From NCBI GenBank assembly GCA_026929865.2, contig CM049407.1, forward strand, positions 32,083,501 to 32,147,500: 64,000 nt of DNA, read 5' to 3'. Below are positions 1 to 13,537 of this stretch, in pieces (position 1 is the stretch's first letter; each line of letters starts with the position of its first letter). The notes beneath the pieces were generated by a model. It worked only from the letters and a program-made list of their open reading frames with translations, did no database searches and was not told the DNA's origin. The stretch is from Hyperoplus lanceolatus (taxonomy: Eukaryota > Chordata > Actinopteri > Uranoscopiformes > Ammodytidae). Both the position numbers and the translations under genes were made by a program.

Positions 1-1730
1 GGGCTGCTGTATGGTGAGGAATTCTAGCAATATTAGATCAGTGATTCAGAATCAATCAATCTCAAGAATCTTGAGAACCGGGACAAAAGGCCGTCTTCCA
101 TATGTAACTGCTGTTATGTTTAAAACTAAAAATATTTAAAATTCTAGACGTTATTAGGGATTAAGAATAGAATGTCTGGAGCACAATTATCCTCTTAAAT
201 GTAATTTTATCATTATTATGTCAAATATATGACACTTGTTATCTTCTCACAACGTCCAAATCAGTGTGTCCACAGAGAAGGTTTCAATCTTTCATATGCA
301 ATAAAACCTATTAAAAATGTACTTTAATGATTAAAAAGAGCTTTTTTCCTCAAAAGCAACACTTAATAATCTCTCATATAAATAAAAACAGTTTTTCTAC
401 AACACATTCATGTTTTATATGGTTTCAAAGCAGTGGGACACTTTTTGTGGGACAGGCTCTGATTAGTGTTGTAGTTTTCGAGTATTTTACATTTCGAATC
501 TTGAAAGTCCTGTGTTACAACCATGATACGTCAACACCGACTTACAATTTCTGAAGAAGTTATTTGAAATATTTTGATAATTTTATTGTCCTGAAGTAGT
601 TCATACTAGCACCTATCATCAACAGAAAAACCAAATGGCTACTAGATAAACATTTGTTATGTTTAAGAAACGTTAAATATGTCAACACCGTCAGACAGGA
701 AATCTGACGGAGTTGACATCTGACGGTGGTGATAGGCCAATGACGGTAAAAAAAACTAAAGCTGTGTCAAAGCTTTGCTCAGTAGCTTAGTATATGTTGG
801 ATACAAACATGTAATTCAATTTGCCGAAACATAGGGTTTGTATTTTTTCAACATTCCACCCTGTTTTGTCTCTCAAGAATCACTGAAATATCATAATGCA
901 GCCTTAATGGAGTTTTGATTTACAATAAATAATGAAAGCATAAAAGTGCAAATACTGTTAAAATGTTTACAACCTAACACTGCAAAAATCATCATAATTA
1001 CATTTGGGCTCCAGAGGCCTCTACTTTTATGTTATCAATATCATTAATAATCTGATCCAGCAGAATTATTTATTTTATAGTCGCAGACAGAAGATATGTT
1101 GAATGAGAAAACAAAAAAAAAAACATTTAGACTATGTTTACAGATTACAGCAATGGTGAGGAAAGGACAGAGCGAAGATGGGGGTAGCAGAGAAGGGAGG
1201 TGTGAATCTACAGAGGAGGGCAGTGGGGAAGCTACAGGGAGCAAGGGATGACCTAGTTAGAAATGAGAGACCATGGATTTGATATCCTGAAGGGCTTTTT
1301 CAGCTTGTGGTCGAGATGCTCTAGTGTGTGACGGACAACCAGTGGTAACAAGGAGGGGCAAGGGACGGGTAAAACACAGCCTAACGTGAGGAGTCCTCAT
1401 ATCAACAAAGACCAAGCCACAGAATATGATCAAATTTAGAATTATACTGGTCAAAGAATGAAACATTTGAGAATGAAAAGATATAAAAGGAAGGGGGAGA
1501 GCAGGCTGGCGGCCTTTTCTTTCTCATTTTTCCATCTTCTCCCCCTTCCTTCCCTCTGAAAGTTGTCTGGCATCAAAGGTTGACAAGGCAGGCTCATGAA
1601 TGAGAGCAGTCTTCATTAGTAAAGACTGGCTGTCACTGTGACAAAAGGCTGGGGTTGGGAGAGGAAGTCTGCCCGTGTTGAAAATGCATGTTAAAACAGA
1701 CACATACACATACTACCAAATACAGTATGT

Positions 1731-1735
<5 letters not shown>
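1..1735. other. Non-coding intronic stretch, no gene seen
   Basis: AT-rich sequence without a convincing coding region. It has an inverted-repeat cluster at 681-728: GTCAACACCGTCAGA pairs with TCTGACGGAGTTGAC at 14 of 15 positions, and TCTGACGGTG occurs again at 719. A purine-rich patch lies at about 1150-1250. Short open frames look random. Confidence 0.7.
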
Positions 1736-1813
<78 letters not shown>

Positions 1814-1832
1814 TGTGCCCGTGTGTGTACGT
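1736..1832. repeat. (GT)n microsatellite
   Basis: A near-perfect GT dinucleotide run covers most of this stretch, with interruptions TTGTGTGCCC near its right end. Apparent His-Thr or Val-Cys proteins across it are translation of the repeat. Confidence 0.97.
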
Positions 1833-2010
1833 TGAAATAGTTTTGGATTATTAGTGAGTGTTTCACTGTAGTACAATGAGGCCACAAATATACAGTATTG
1901 CTTGATATAGGAGACACCACTTATATAACTAGGTAATATGCTTTGAATGGTTTTCAGAAACTTGCTTTTTTTGCTGTATTTTGCTGTATGCTACTTATGA
2001 AAACAACAAC

Positions 2011-2130
2011 CTCAGTTTTATTTCTATAGCCCAATATGACAAAGAGCAGAGTTTGCCTAAGTGGGCTTCACAGTCCGTACATCGATACGACTCTCTTAGG
2101 AGTTCACCTCGGCTGAGGAGCAACAGCCCC
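2011..2130 (-). mobile_element. Decayed retroelement 3' tail
   Basis: Read on the minus strand this contains CTCAGCCGAGGTGAACTCC followed by ATTGGGCTATAGAAATAAAA. The same order of motifs (CTCAGCCGAG, then GGGCTATACAAATAAAA) occurs on the plus strand at about 47010-47130. The GGGCTATACAAATAAAA ending is familiar from the 3' termini of fish LINE and SINE families. No coding part remains. Confidence 0.5.
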
Positions 2131-3901
2131 AACACGCTAAAAAAATGTTGAAAATCAACCTCTTGTTCACACTGTACAAGTAATCATCAATAAGAACAGT
2201 AGGTGGTAGTTGTAAGTCCTAATTTAAAATGAAAAGCAAATGTCCAGGGCCATTATAAGGTTATATTCTATTTCTTTATTCATGAAGCAGCTAATGCTCA
2301 CTAGCAACAAACAGAATTGATGGTCTCACACAGATCTGTACAGTACTGTATTATATGTGCATGTCCTTTTATGCTCAGGGCATTTCTGTGTATGCTTGTA
2401 CCACTGCAGTTATCTCAAATCCCACTGGCTTCTGTGTCTGCATATTTAAGTATTTGTGTGCATGAACGTATGTGTTTATATTTGTGTGCATGCAAGTGAG
2501 TGTGAATGTGTTTATGCAGCATACAGCTACATGGAGGAATGGTCAATAATAACGATCGGAGGCGCTCCGGCACGCTTTTCTCTGCTCCTCTCTGCACAAC
2601 CTACTGCATACTAACAGCGCCTCAGAGACTGCCTCCTCTGTTCATGTTAAAGCACAACACATATGAGCCAGAGTGTGTGTCCACACCTGGCTGTATAAGT
2701 GTATATTTCTGAAACTATGGCTTGACTTCACAGCAGGTGGCTTGCAGGACTATCAGTCGTCTCCTCTTCCCTTCCTCGGTCCGCCCAGCTGCTTTGGCAT
2801 CGCCGGTGCCACAGACACAAGTTCCTTTCTTTGGATCAACACTCAATAGCTTCAATTAATCCCCATATAAGCCAGACTGCAAGTACACTCTTTGTTCATT
2901 CAACATTCGGAGGCCTTGCAGTTTCACTAAAACCTTTATTTCTTGTGAGAAATAATATAAATAGTGAGAAAAGGCTGAACGGTTTACATATTACCATACT
3001 GTTCTCATCATAGGACACACATGTCAGCCTGACAAAGACTAGGGATTCCCAATAAGGTAAACAAGTAAGCTGACATAGCTGAGCAATTTGACATAGCTAT
3101 GCAGGGCCACCATCTTCCCCATAACATCTGAGAGAGTTGTTTCAATATGCTATAATTGAGACATGAGTGGAGGAAAGATGAGATGGTAAGAGAGGGGGAT
3201 GGAAAGAGAGAAAGAAATAAAGGATCAAGAGGGAAAGATCACCTCTGGGATACAACCTCTCTCTGTCATCTAAAATTACTTACAAATTAGCTTACAGCTA
3301 TGCGCTCCCAGTGAAGGGAAAAAAGAGACATAACTTTCATATGCTAATTCAGATCACAGCAAGGCAGAGCAATTATCAAAAAAAGGTCTGACAGATCTGA
3401 ACAGGAACCCAGTACCCCTCTCTCTGTGTTTCTAACACCTCCTGTCTGCATTCCTCTCATCAAACATGCTGAAGCAAAGTAAATGACTGTGCATAAGGCA
3501 ATGTAAAGATCCTGTGGCAATGAATAAGGCACTGACTTGAGTATAGCTGTGTATGTCTTAGCATAATATTCAGTATATAGATCCCAGTTCCAAACCCCCA
3601 ACTATTTTAAACAGAGAATAAAAAGAGATACTGATTATGTTCTCCTATGACCTTGGACACCTCCACCTGCAATCCTCTGACTTCAAAGCACTTTGGATGG
3701 TCTGACCTATCAACAGCTAGAGTCTGGACACTTAAACAGGGATCCCATGGAGTCAGCTAACCAATGCAGATACAAAGTGCCTCCTCATCACTCTGCTGGC
3801 AGGGTCCCTACTGTGGAACTGTCTGGAGTGTATTAGCTAGTGGAGTGTGCTCCCTGGAGACAGTGTCACCGTAACCTTGGCCACTCAAAGTCGTAGAGCT
3901 A

Positions 3902-3980
3902 GACACACACACAAACACACACACGCACATGCAAAAACACACACAAACACAGATGCACGCACACATGCACAAACACACAA
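3902..3980. repeat. Imperfect CA-rich microsatellite
   Basis: A series of short CA runs is broken by ACGCACATGC, AAAAA and AGATGCACGC interruptions. It looks like an older, decayed dinucleotide repeat. Confidence 0.85.
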
Positions 3981-4821
3981 AGATAATCCATGCTAAACGT
4001 CAGTCAACGTTAGTTGCACACTAACAAAGACAACACATAGATTTTTTTTTTCACTTAAAATATGTTGCTTTTTAAAATATGTCCTGCTAAGATCATTAAC
4101 AATGAACACAAATATTAGGTATGTACTTTGGAGGACTATTATTAAGAAAGAAAAAACAACAGAGTCTGTGTTTTGGAGAATATCATACTCCTTTATTTAT
4201 TAAGTAATACACTTTACTAAAAACTGTACATACATATATATATATTATCTTTAAAACAACAACAAAAACATGCTAAACGTTGATTTTCATATCAATTATA
4301 TCTGTTTTAGTAATCACACAGTAGTGCTATTTACTAATAAAATAATTTGGATTAAAAGTGATTTATTGTCTTTATGTAATGGGCTAGTTAAAAAAGTACC
4401 AAAATAATTCTTACATTTCTCTATCTATCTATGCTGCCAAATTCGATTTTCATTTCATAAAATCTAGGGAAATTTAGCAAGGGCCGTCTTCTTTCCAGTC
4501 TGAAACTGCAGACATAATACTTCCATATGCAACTCCACATTTTTTCCCACTAGGAAAATGTCACACTGTGACTGGCACCAGAACTGCTGGTGTATTCTGT
4601 GAGTAATAATGAGTGTATGATGAGTTGTAATTAGGCCTGGGCAGAGTTATTGGCAGAGTGACTCCAGTGTGATGAGGCTGGGACAAGCCTCTCTATGGAG
4701 AGGGGGATCCCTCTAATAAAAAGCATTTGTCATTCTCACAGGAGGCATACTGACAGCTGCTGGGGTTACCATGGCAACACACTGGCCACTCGCTTAGCAA
4801 GCAATATTCCCAGTACTATAA

Positions 4822-6981
<2,160 letters not shown>

Positions 6982-7483
6982 TACAGTTTTTTTCGATCGC
7001 TAAACCACAGTGGGCACAACTGTAGCTCAATGTGCAAAACTCTAACTACAGTCTGCACTACCAACAGTCATTGGAGCTGAACAGTTCACTTCACCTGCAA
7101 AACAGGTTCAGTGCAGCAAACACTATGAACCAGCCTCACTGAGATAACACACACTGTCACTCAGAACCTGCTCAGAGTATAAACACTAGCATAAAACCCC
7201 AATACACAAATTACAAACTTTTAATCTTTACAGTTTGAATAATATGAGTTATTTCACACAAATTACGTAATATTTTCTTTGATGAAAGGGTGAAATTCTT
7301 TCACATGAAATTGTTTATTTTATAACATACCAGTTTTTTAGGAAAACAAAAAGAAATTAAAATCAGAAGTTTGCTTCAATAGATACACATTGTGTATATT
7401 TTATTGAAAACATTTCCAAATGTAGTATTTATCTGTGTAAATATTCTAAAATTGTAATACAGAAATCAATTCTTGTAATGTTG

Positions 7484-7621
7484 TCATTTACTGTAAGGAT
7501 GCAACTCTAAGCTGTTTGTTTGCTGGAAAATTCGTATTACAGATGCAACTTTAGATTTTTGCAGATTGGGTTGCACTCTCAACCCTGCCTCTCTCAATGA
7601 GAGACCATGATTCACAACAGG
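7484..7621 (-). pseudogene. Transposase helix-turn-helix fragment, downstream of the insertion
   Basis: The minus strand encodes PVVNHGLSLREAGLRVQPN followed by LQKSKVASVIRIFQQTN, the typical DNA-binding domain of Tc1/mariner transposases (reversed alpha-helical HTH). The frame stops at 7484. Below it, 7000-7480 is AT-rich with no trace of the DDE domain. The reading frame above 7621 is inserted transposon sequence, not the native N terminus. Confidence 0.75.
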
Positions 7622-7625
7622 GTCT

Positions 7626-9183
7626 GGGTCAATATCCCTGTAGGGTGCCTTTTGGTGTCCCATGCACAAACTAGTGAATTACTGTCTTAATTTAACTTAA
7701 AAATAATATGAAATAGGTTTGTTGTACTGGACAATGGTTTTCTATCCTTGACAAAACATTATTTGGCTCTTCAGATACATATTTTAGATTTTATTCAGTT
7801 TTGTAAAAGAGGATATGTGCTGTTTTCCCTTGTCCCTCGCAGTGAACATTAATTTACAATTCAAGTAAAATGTGGTCTAATCATACAAATTATTATTTTT
7901 TTCATACAATTATATACAATAGTAATAATATTCAACTAAGGTGTATTTATAATTTGAACACACATTTCTCATTTTAATTTATTTAAAAAAAAGAAGATGT
8001 TTGTTTGTGTCCCTTAAAAATTGTCCACCCTGTCATGTTGGAGAATCCGTCCAATTAAGAAAAGGTCATCCACTCCAGGAACACCACAACACCAGTGATT
8101 AATGCATTTCATTGATGGGGAACGTAAAAGGCTGAGTTTAGTGTTTAGATTACTTTCCTACATACACATTTTCTTTGTAAAGGTTTGCTTACAGGTTTGT
8201 CCGAAGCTTAACATGTCCACCCTGTCGGCATGAAATACACCATAACTGTTGATAATTCAATAGTTTAAAAATGTGTATGTTTAACTATAGACATTTCTCT
8301 TCAACAACCAGACCAGCCAGTTATACAATCTTAGTTAGTTATTAGCTTACATGCAAATTTAAGATCAAAATGTCCACCCTGTCATCATCCTCAATTGTCC
8401 ACCCTGTCATGTCTTGCATTGGGTAAAGTGGCGACAGGGTGGACATTCCCATGACAGGGTGGACATTTCAATCATTTTAAATGGGAATTGTAAATGATGA
8501 TACATGCAAGACAATTGTGTGGACACAAACACAGATACAAGCTAGGTCATTATTCTATATTATTGCTTATTCCTGGTTGGATCTCACTGTATCATTGCCT
8601 TTATCATTTGGTCACATTGAATTATTGCAATTTGCACAAATTCCTCTCAGTCATGTGACATTTTTAGATTAAAAATCAGTCATACTGTAAAATATAGTAA
8701 TATTTAATCTAGTGTATAACAGCTAAGTGAGGGATGGGATAATGTGCACAAAGAAAACTTAACAAAATATCACATTTACTTTCCAAATCAAAGAAATCCA
8801 TGTGCGACTTGTGTGTGTTTCTTTGAAAACGAAGGGATCACATACATTAAAAAAATAATAATTATAATATGACATCAAACAAAGTCCTTGTTTAGGAAAG
8901 GGACATCATACCTTTTATAAAATGTAGTTTTCATCTTAAAATTCAAATAAAAAACATGTTTAGCAGTAATGTACATTTCCACGACAGGGTGGACATATCT
9001 TACACTCATTCCTCTGAAAACAGGTCATAATTAACTAGAAATAGGTGTGGGAGCTCAGTAAATATATATTTACACAACTTCAGAGTCCACTATTTATGAT
9101 AAAGCATAAAGGATATGGAAATTTAGGACTAAAATTTTCAAGTATTGTGAGGGTGGAAAGGCACCCTACAGCGATATTGGCCC
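7626..9183. mobile_element. Unclassified 1,558-bp DNA transposon nested in the mariner copy
   Basis: Both ends carry an inverted repeat of about 27 bp. The left reads GGGTCAATATCCCTGTAGGG then TGCCTTT, and the right, on the minus strand, GGGCCAATATCGCTGTAGGG then TGCCTTT (25 of 27 match). The 4-bp sequence GTCT flanks it at 7622-7625 and 9184-9187. Deleting the element and one GTCT restores continuous transposase codons (TLIDPVVNHG), which is strong evidence for the exact boundaries. Inside are seven perfect copies of TGTCCACCCTGTC: plus strand at 8022, 8214, 8371 and 8396, minus strand at 8433, 8453 and 8983. No transposase is visible, so it is non-autonomous. A 4-bp duplication is seen in Sola1 or Chapaev-type families among others, but I cannot assign one. 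Confidence 0.75.
8368..8468. repeat. Perfect 18-bp inverted repeat built from the 13-bp motif
   Basis: AAATGTCCACCCTGTCAT at 8368-8385 and its exact reverse complement at 8451-8468 enclose a 65-nt loop. The loop holds one more forward and one more reverse copy of TGTCCACCCTGTC. It lies in the middle of the nested transposon. Confidence 0.9.
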
Positions 9184-9187
9184 GTCT

Positions 9188-9335
9188 ATCAGTGTTGCCC
9201 TTATTGTATTTCATCAGACATTACAGCTCTATGTCTTCTAGGTCTTCCTCCACACATCCACACTCTCACTGCCACTTTTCTACCTCCAACAACCTGTCTT
9301 CCTGGGTCCATTTCCAAAAAAAAATATATTTTTGA
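9188..9335 (-). pseudogene. Transposase N-terminal fragment, upstream of the insertion
   Basis: The minus strand reads VAVRVWMCGGRPRRHRAV followed by MSDEIQ. After a stop and frame change the codons GCA ACA CTG ATA GAC (ATLID) lead up to the nested transposon. The order fits the N-terminal DNA-binding region of fish mariner-like transposases. It joins in frame to the fragment at 7484-7621 once the insertion and one AGAC copy are removed. Confidence 0.65.
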
Positions 9336-9825
9336 GCTTTCCCTTTATACTGTATATATGTTCACTAACAAGTCTAAACAAGACATCTTAGTGTTTGAGT
9401 TGAAATTGCAATCCGCAGTGTTTGAAAGGGATTCATTCAGTTTTGAATGTGTGGTTTATAGTTGTGGCAGCAGTGTGTTAGCATTTGAAAAAAGTGCTGG
9501 AAATCCACAGTGTTGTGCAGGCTGTGGTTAAGCCAAGAGATAGGTGTGTAGAGTTTTGAAAGTTGTGTATAAGCAATGAAAAACGAGCTAAAAGGAGCTC
9601 CAGTTTGGTCCGAATGAACCGCTGCTCTGCATACTGTTGTTAGAGTTTTGCACTTGTCGTTCCAGTTGTGCCCACTGTGGTTTAGCAATCGTAAAAAACT
9701 GTAAAGCCCTGATGGTTGTGTATTTACAGTGCTATCATTGGCCTCTCTCTGGCCAACTCTAAATGAGCTAGTGTTGAGTCTCATCTGTATAATCATGAAT
9801 ATTCATCTCTCATTCTGTGAGAATA

Positions 9826-9828
<3 letters not shown>

Positions 9829-9909
<81 letters not shown>
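9829..9909. repeat. (GT)n microsatellite
   Basis: A perfect TG run of about 75 bp ends in GCGTGC. No gene. Confidence 0.97.
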
Positions 9910-10162
9910 CACTGGCAGGCGTTAAGGAAGCTATTACTTTCTACTCAATCACAGTCCTACACTTTGTCTGGATAATAACAATTTGATGGCCAAACCCAGA
10001 CAAAGGAGGCTTTGTTTTGGGGCAGAGAGGAGCTCAGCCTGTGGGCCGTCCTGCAGCCTTTTACGTCCTAGAGCCATAGCAGATCAGGGACATCTGAGTG
10101 ACTCTTATACAATCTTTTCTTTTTCTTTACCTCATGTTTGATTTAGCTCAAGAAAGGAGACA

Positions 10163-11053
10163 TAAGGCAAGGCAAGGCAAGTTTATTTATATAGCACAAT
10201 TCAAACACAAGGCCACTCAAAGTGATTTACAGGGGCAAGATTAAAATACATAAAACACATTAGAAGACATTTAAAAGCGAATGAAAAGAAGTAAAAAATT
10301 TAAATTAAATAAAAAGTACAGGTTAAAATGGAAACAGAAAAGTCTTCAGACTCGATTTAAAAGAACTGAGGGTTGCAGCAGACCTCAAGTTTTCTGGGAG
10401 TTTGTTCCAGATATTTGGTGCATAAAAACTAAAAGCTGCTTCTCCTCGTTTAGTCCTAACTCTTGGGACTGTAAGTAAACCTGTCCCAGACGACCTAAGG
10501 GCTCTGGACGGTTCATAACGTATCAGCAGATCAGTGATGTATTTTTGCGCTAAACCATTTAGTGCTTTATAAACCAACATCAGTATTTTGAAATCAATTC
10601 TTTGAGTGACAGGAAGCCAGTGTAAAGACCTCAGAACTGGGGTAATGTGATCCACTTTTTTGGTCCTAGTGAGGACTCGAGCAGCAGCGTTCTGAATTAG
10701 CTGAAGCTGTCTGATACATTTTTTTGGAAGGCCTGCAAGGACACTGTTACAGTAGTCAAGTCTACTAAAGATAAATGCATGGACAAGTTTTTCTAAATCT
10801 TGCTGAGACATAAGTCCTTTAATTCTTGATATGTTTTTAAGGTGGTAGTATGCTAACTTATTAATTGATTTAATGTGTTTATTGAAATTCAAGTCGGAGT
10901 CTATGACAACACCAAGATTTCTGGCTTGGTGTGTGGTTTCTAGCATAACAGATGTAAGCTGTGCGCTGACTTTTACTTGTTCATCTTTGGCACCAAAGAC
11001 AATTACTTCAGTTTTGTCGCTGTTCAATTGAAGGAAATTTTGGCACATCCAAT
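10163..11053 (-). mobile_element. L2/CR1-group LINE, 3' fragment
   Basis: The minus strand encodes the C-terminal end of a LINE reverse transcriptase: NFLQLNSDKTEVIVFG, LGVVIDSDLNFNKHI, SRLDYCNSVLAGLP, LIQNAAARVLTRT, LRSLHWLPV, and a terminal FKSSLKTFLF. These are typical of L2/CR1-like fish LINEs. The upstream fingers and palm, including the YADD active site, are absent, as expected for 5' truncation. The 3' untranslated end reads into GTGCTATATAAATAAACTTG and a GCCTT repeat (10163-10180), a common fish LINE tail. The open frame continues to 11207 but the extra N-terminal part is flanking sequence. Confidence 0.85.
10323..11051 (-). pseudogene. Reverse transcriptase C-terminal part (L2/CR1-group LINE)
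   Basis: About 243 codons remain open from WMCQNFLQLN to the stop. They cover the region after the polymerase active site (thumb and C-terminal domain). No internal stop is present, so the fragment is fairly young, yet it cannot encode an active enzyme without its N-terminal two-thirds. Confidence 0.8.
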
Positions 11054-12634
11054 ACATACCACATAAATACCTCCAACTCAGGAATGATGTCTGTGCATAC
11101 ACAAGGGCAAATCCCACGCAAGTATAATGTAGTTTACATGCAAATGTGCACATCTCAACCTGGTTGTGTATTACATTTCTTAAGTGAGAACAAGACAACC
11201 CCTTCAAGCCCTTGGTAAACTGTGAAAACCTGAGTGTAAAGGAGTGACTCCCAAAGTGCCATTCCCTGAAGACACCACATTACGCCACATTACGCTTATG
11301 GAGAATAACTTAAATACTGTGCCCGTTGGTGTTTCATGGTCATTTGTGGTGGCAAGTGGAGTGGGCGATGGCGCTCAGTGAGTAAAGCAGAGGGGGCAAG
11401 AGGAGGATTAGATAATCAAACAGTGTGCCACTTTAAATAATCTCTGGCTCCTCTGGGGGAGGTGAGACTTAAAGCTGGAGCCCTTCTGATTTAATTGTGT
11501 GATTTCCCCGTCATTACGGTTGAGGGCCCCAGTAATTCAGGCTCATTAAATATTCAGGAGCCACACTGAGGACGGCAGGGAAGGAGGGAGACAGATGAAG
11601 GTAGAGCGAGGATGTCCAGGCCACATGTGCACTGCTTAACAAAGACTCACACATACATATATATACTTTATTTACCATTGTGAGGCATTATGTATAATCT
11701 ATGAGCAGTTTTGTAGATAATTATTGGATGTCCTCAAATCACAAGTGCAGTAGATAGGTTTTGGTATGGATGGTAGGGACAAGCCTAACCAATGTCTGAT
11801 TTAAAGATATATACAAGTGTAAGTTTTAGACATGGTTTAAAAATAAGTTCATGTGTGCTGAGGATCTGTTGTGATCCACTATCTACTTAAGTTGGAAACT
11901 GACGGGTGTTGCAGCCAGACAGAGTGTGTAGCTTTGAAAATGACTCAGACTGAAAGTAGCATGAAGTTCAGAGAAACAACCAAATGAACGCTTTCAAAAG
12001 TTGCGTCTTTATATTGTAGATGTGTTGAGTGGAACTTTCCGTGGTGCTGAAATACGCTGCAGCAGGCAGAATGTAAAACTACAACCAGTGTGATAAAAGT
12101 TACACCTTAGAGACAAATTCATCAATGAGCGCTCAAAGAAAAGAAAGATACAGACTGTTCAAATGAAAAATTCAAAGTCTTTTCAGACTTTTTATTTCAA
12201 GAATTGAGAAAGAAACACATATTGTATTGGACTGACACTACTGATCCATACATGGTTTACAGACTATTGGAACTCCAAAATGTGTTCTGACACTTTACTA
12301 CTATACCATAATGTACTCCAGTATTCAGTAAATACATATTTTTCATAAAATTATAGTGAGAGTCTGCCAATAGAGTGAGATACATTTCCTAATCTCTAGT
12401 TCAAATCACTCCTAATGTGTGTGGATATGCTTGTTCGCAAACATTTCATTGAGAACGCAACATAACGTTCGCAAACGTTCGCAAACGTTTGGTGTGGACG
12501 AAACATAAAACTGCCCGCTCAGCTTGGAGGGAGGTTTTCCGTGAGTAGACAATTTGTATCAAGTTACCTCTGAAAATGCCAGGGGAAAAATGCAGAGCAA
12601 AACGAAAATATGAAGATGAACCGAGGACGTTTTT
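11054..12634. other. Non-coding intronic stretch
   Basis: No coding region supported. The segment about 11440-11580 (with ATTAAATATTCAGGAGCC) is repeat-free and might be conserved non-coding DNA. Around 12430-12520, GTTCGCAAACGTT-type units are repeated, which suggests a decayed mobile-element end. Confidence 0.5.
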
Positions 12635-12820
12635 TTTTTTTTTTTAAGATTTTTTTTTTGGCATTTTTATGCTTTATTGATAGTGACAGAGTTGAAATGG
12701 GGCAGAGAGGGGAGTGACATGCAGAGAACGACCGCGGGCTGGAATCGAACCCGGGTCCACTGCTGGCCGAGGCCCATGGGGGGGACGCCCTACCAACTGA
12801 GCTAAGGGCGCCCCCAACCC
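12635..12820 (-). mobile_element. tRNA-derived SINE, copy 1
   Basis: Read on the minus strand, the element starts with a tRNA-like head: A box TAGCTCAGTTGGTAGGGCG (plus-strand 12787-12804) and B box GGTTCGATTCC (12741-12751). A body containing GTCACTCCCCTCTCTGCCCC and CAATAAAGCATAAAAATGCC follows, ending in an A-rich tail. It is flanked by AGGACGTTTTT at 12624-12634 and 12821-12831, an 11-bp target duplication. The tRNA-like part lacks a proper cloverleaf 3' half, so it is not a functional tRNA gene. Confidence 0.85.
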
Positions 12821-12831
12821 AGGACGTTTTT

Positions 12832-13537
12832 AACAGAGTGGGAGAGTTTGTATTTTTTTGTTGAACGTAATGGCAAGCCATTCTGCCTTATATGCCAGGC
12901 GTCATTAGCGCATTTCAAGGCTTCAAAGTAAAAGTCCCACTAAGCAACATGCATTGTAAGAGAAAAACGCTATTGTAAATTGTTATATTTTTGTGTGTGG
13001 ACTTGATTGAACTGAGAGTGTAGCTGGATCCCAATACGCGGTCTATGAAGGCTATAGCCTGCGAAGGCCGATTCGAAGGCCGAACGAGCGTTGTTAAACG
13101 AAATGGTCTCTGCAGGTCTCCGTTTACGAGCATTTCCGGTTTGCGTAACAAGCCGTTACCTTGCGTGACGACTCGCCGCTCTTGTGCTGCCTAGCAACCC
13201 TGATTGCTGCCAACGGAAACAGCCTTGTCAACGGAGGAAAAAATAAAAAGAAGTTGCCTACCAGACGAAAAGAAAAAAAAGTACAAGAAAAAAATAAAGA
13301 AAGATAAAAGTTAAGAAGATGGAGCAACACGTTGCTGTTTTGTTATTTTTTATTTTATTTTATGCCATCTCTGGAAAAAAACCGCAATATTGGGATATGT
13401 TGGGCCGCGAAGGATCCATCTGTTGCAGCCTTCAAAACCGTGAAACGAAGGCTGCATTTCTCGGCCGCATATGAAGGAGCCTTGCTAATGGAACAAGCCT
13501 TTGCGCGCCGCTATGACGCAATCGGTTTTCTTTCAAA
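12832..13537. other. Possible DNA-transposon fragment interrupted by the Tx1 LINE
   Basis: No host gene seen. From about 13020 the sequence is rich in GAAGGC/GCCTTC words on both strands (for example GAAGGCCGATTCGAAGGCCG near 13064 and GCAGCCTTC near 13425). That pattern is seen in short inverted-repeat elements. A clean pair of terminal repeats could not be defined. The Tx1 LINE poly(A) end, seen as a T run, starts at about 13539. Confidence 0.4.

Larger units (their letters stand above)
1833..4821. other. Non-coding intronic stretch with one retroelement tail
   Basis: No gene is supported. At 2011-2130 there is a minus-strand remnant resembling a fish retroelement 3' end (see separate entry). 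Around 3900-3980 is an imperfect CA-rich run. The remainder is AT-rich unique sequence. Confidence 0.65.
6982..9704 (-). mobile_element. Tc1/mariner-type transposon remnant, split by a nested element
   Basis: The ends are inverted repeats: CAGTTTTTTTCGATCGCTAA at 6984 and, read on the minus strand from 9702, CAGTTTTTTACGATTGCTAA. Similarity continues through ACCACAGTGGGCACAACTG and GTGCAAAACTCTAAC for roughly 75 bp. Each end abuts TA (6982-6983, 9703-9704), the target duplication expected of Tc1/mariner elements, which also begin CAGT. Minus-strand coding remnants match the N-terminal helix-turn-helix part of fish Tc1/mariner transposases. Removing the nested 1,558-bp element and one 4-bp duplication leaves about 1.16 kb, too short for a full transposase. 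The DDE catalytic half is missing, so this is an internally deleted, inactive copy. Confidence 0.8.

Noticed and set aside
8022..8995. Regularly repeated 13-mer considered as a CRISPR-like array
   Set aside because: Copies are unevenly spaced, in both orientations, inside a eukaryotic transposon with target duplications; no spacer-repeat regularity.
12735..12812. Possible tRNA gene from A and B box sequences
   Set aside because: The tRNA-like head continues into a SINE body with a tail and target duplications, and has no normal cloverleaf end.
12564..12881. 105-codon minus-strand frame (VGRASPPWASASSGPGFDS)
   Set aside because: It is a translation of the tRNA-derived SINE; the same words recur at 57210-57395.
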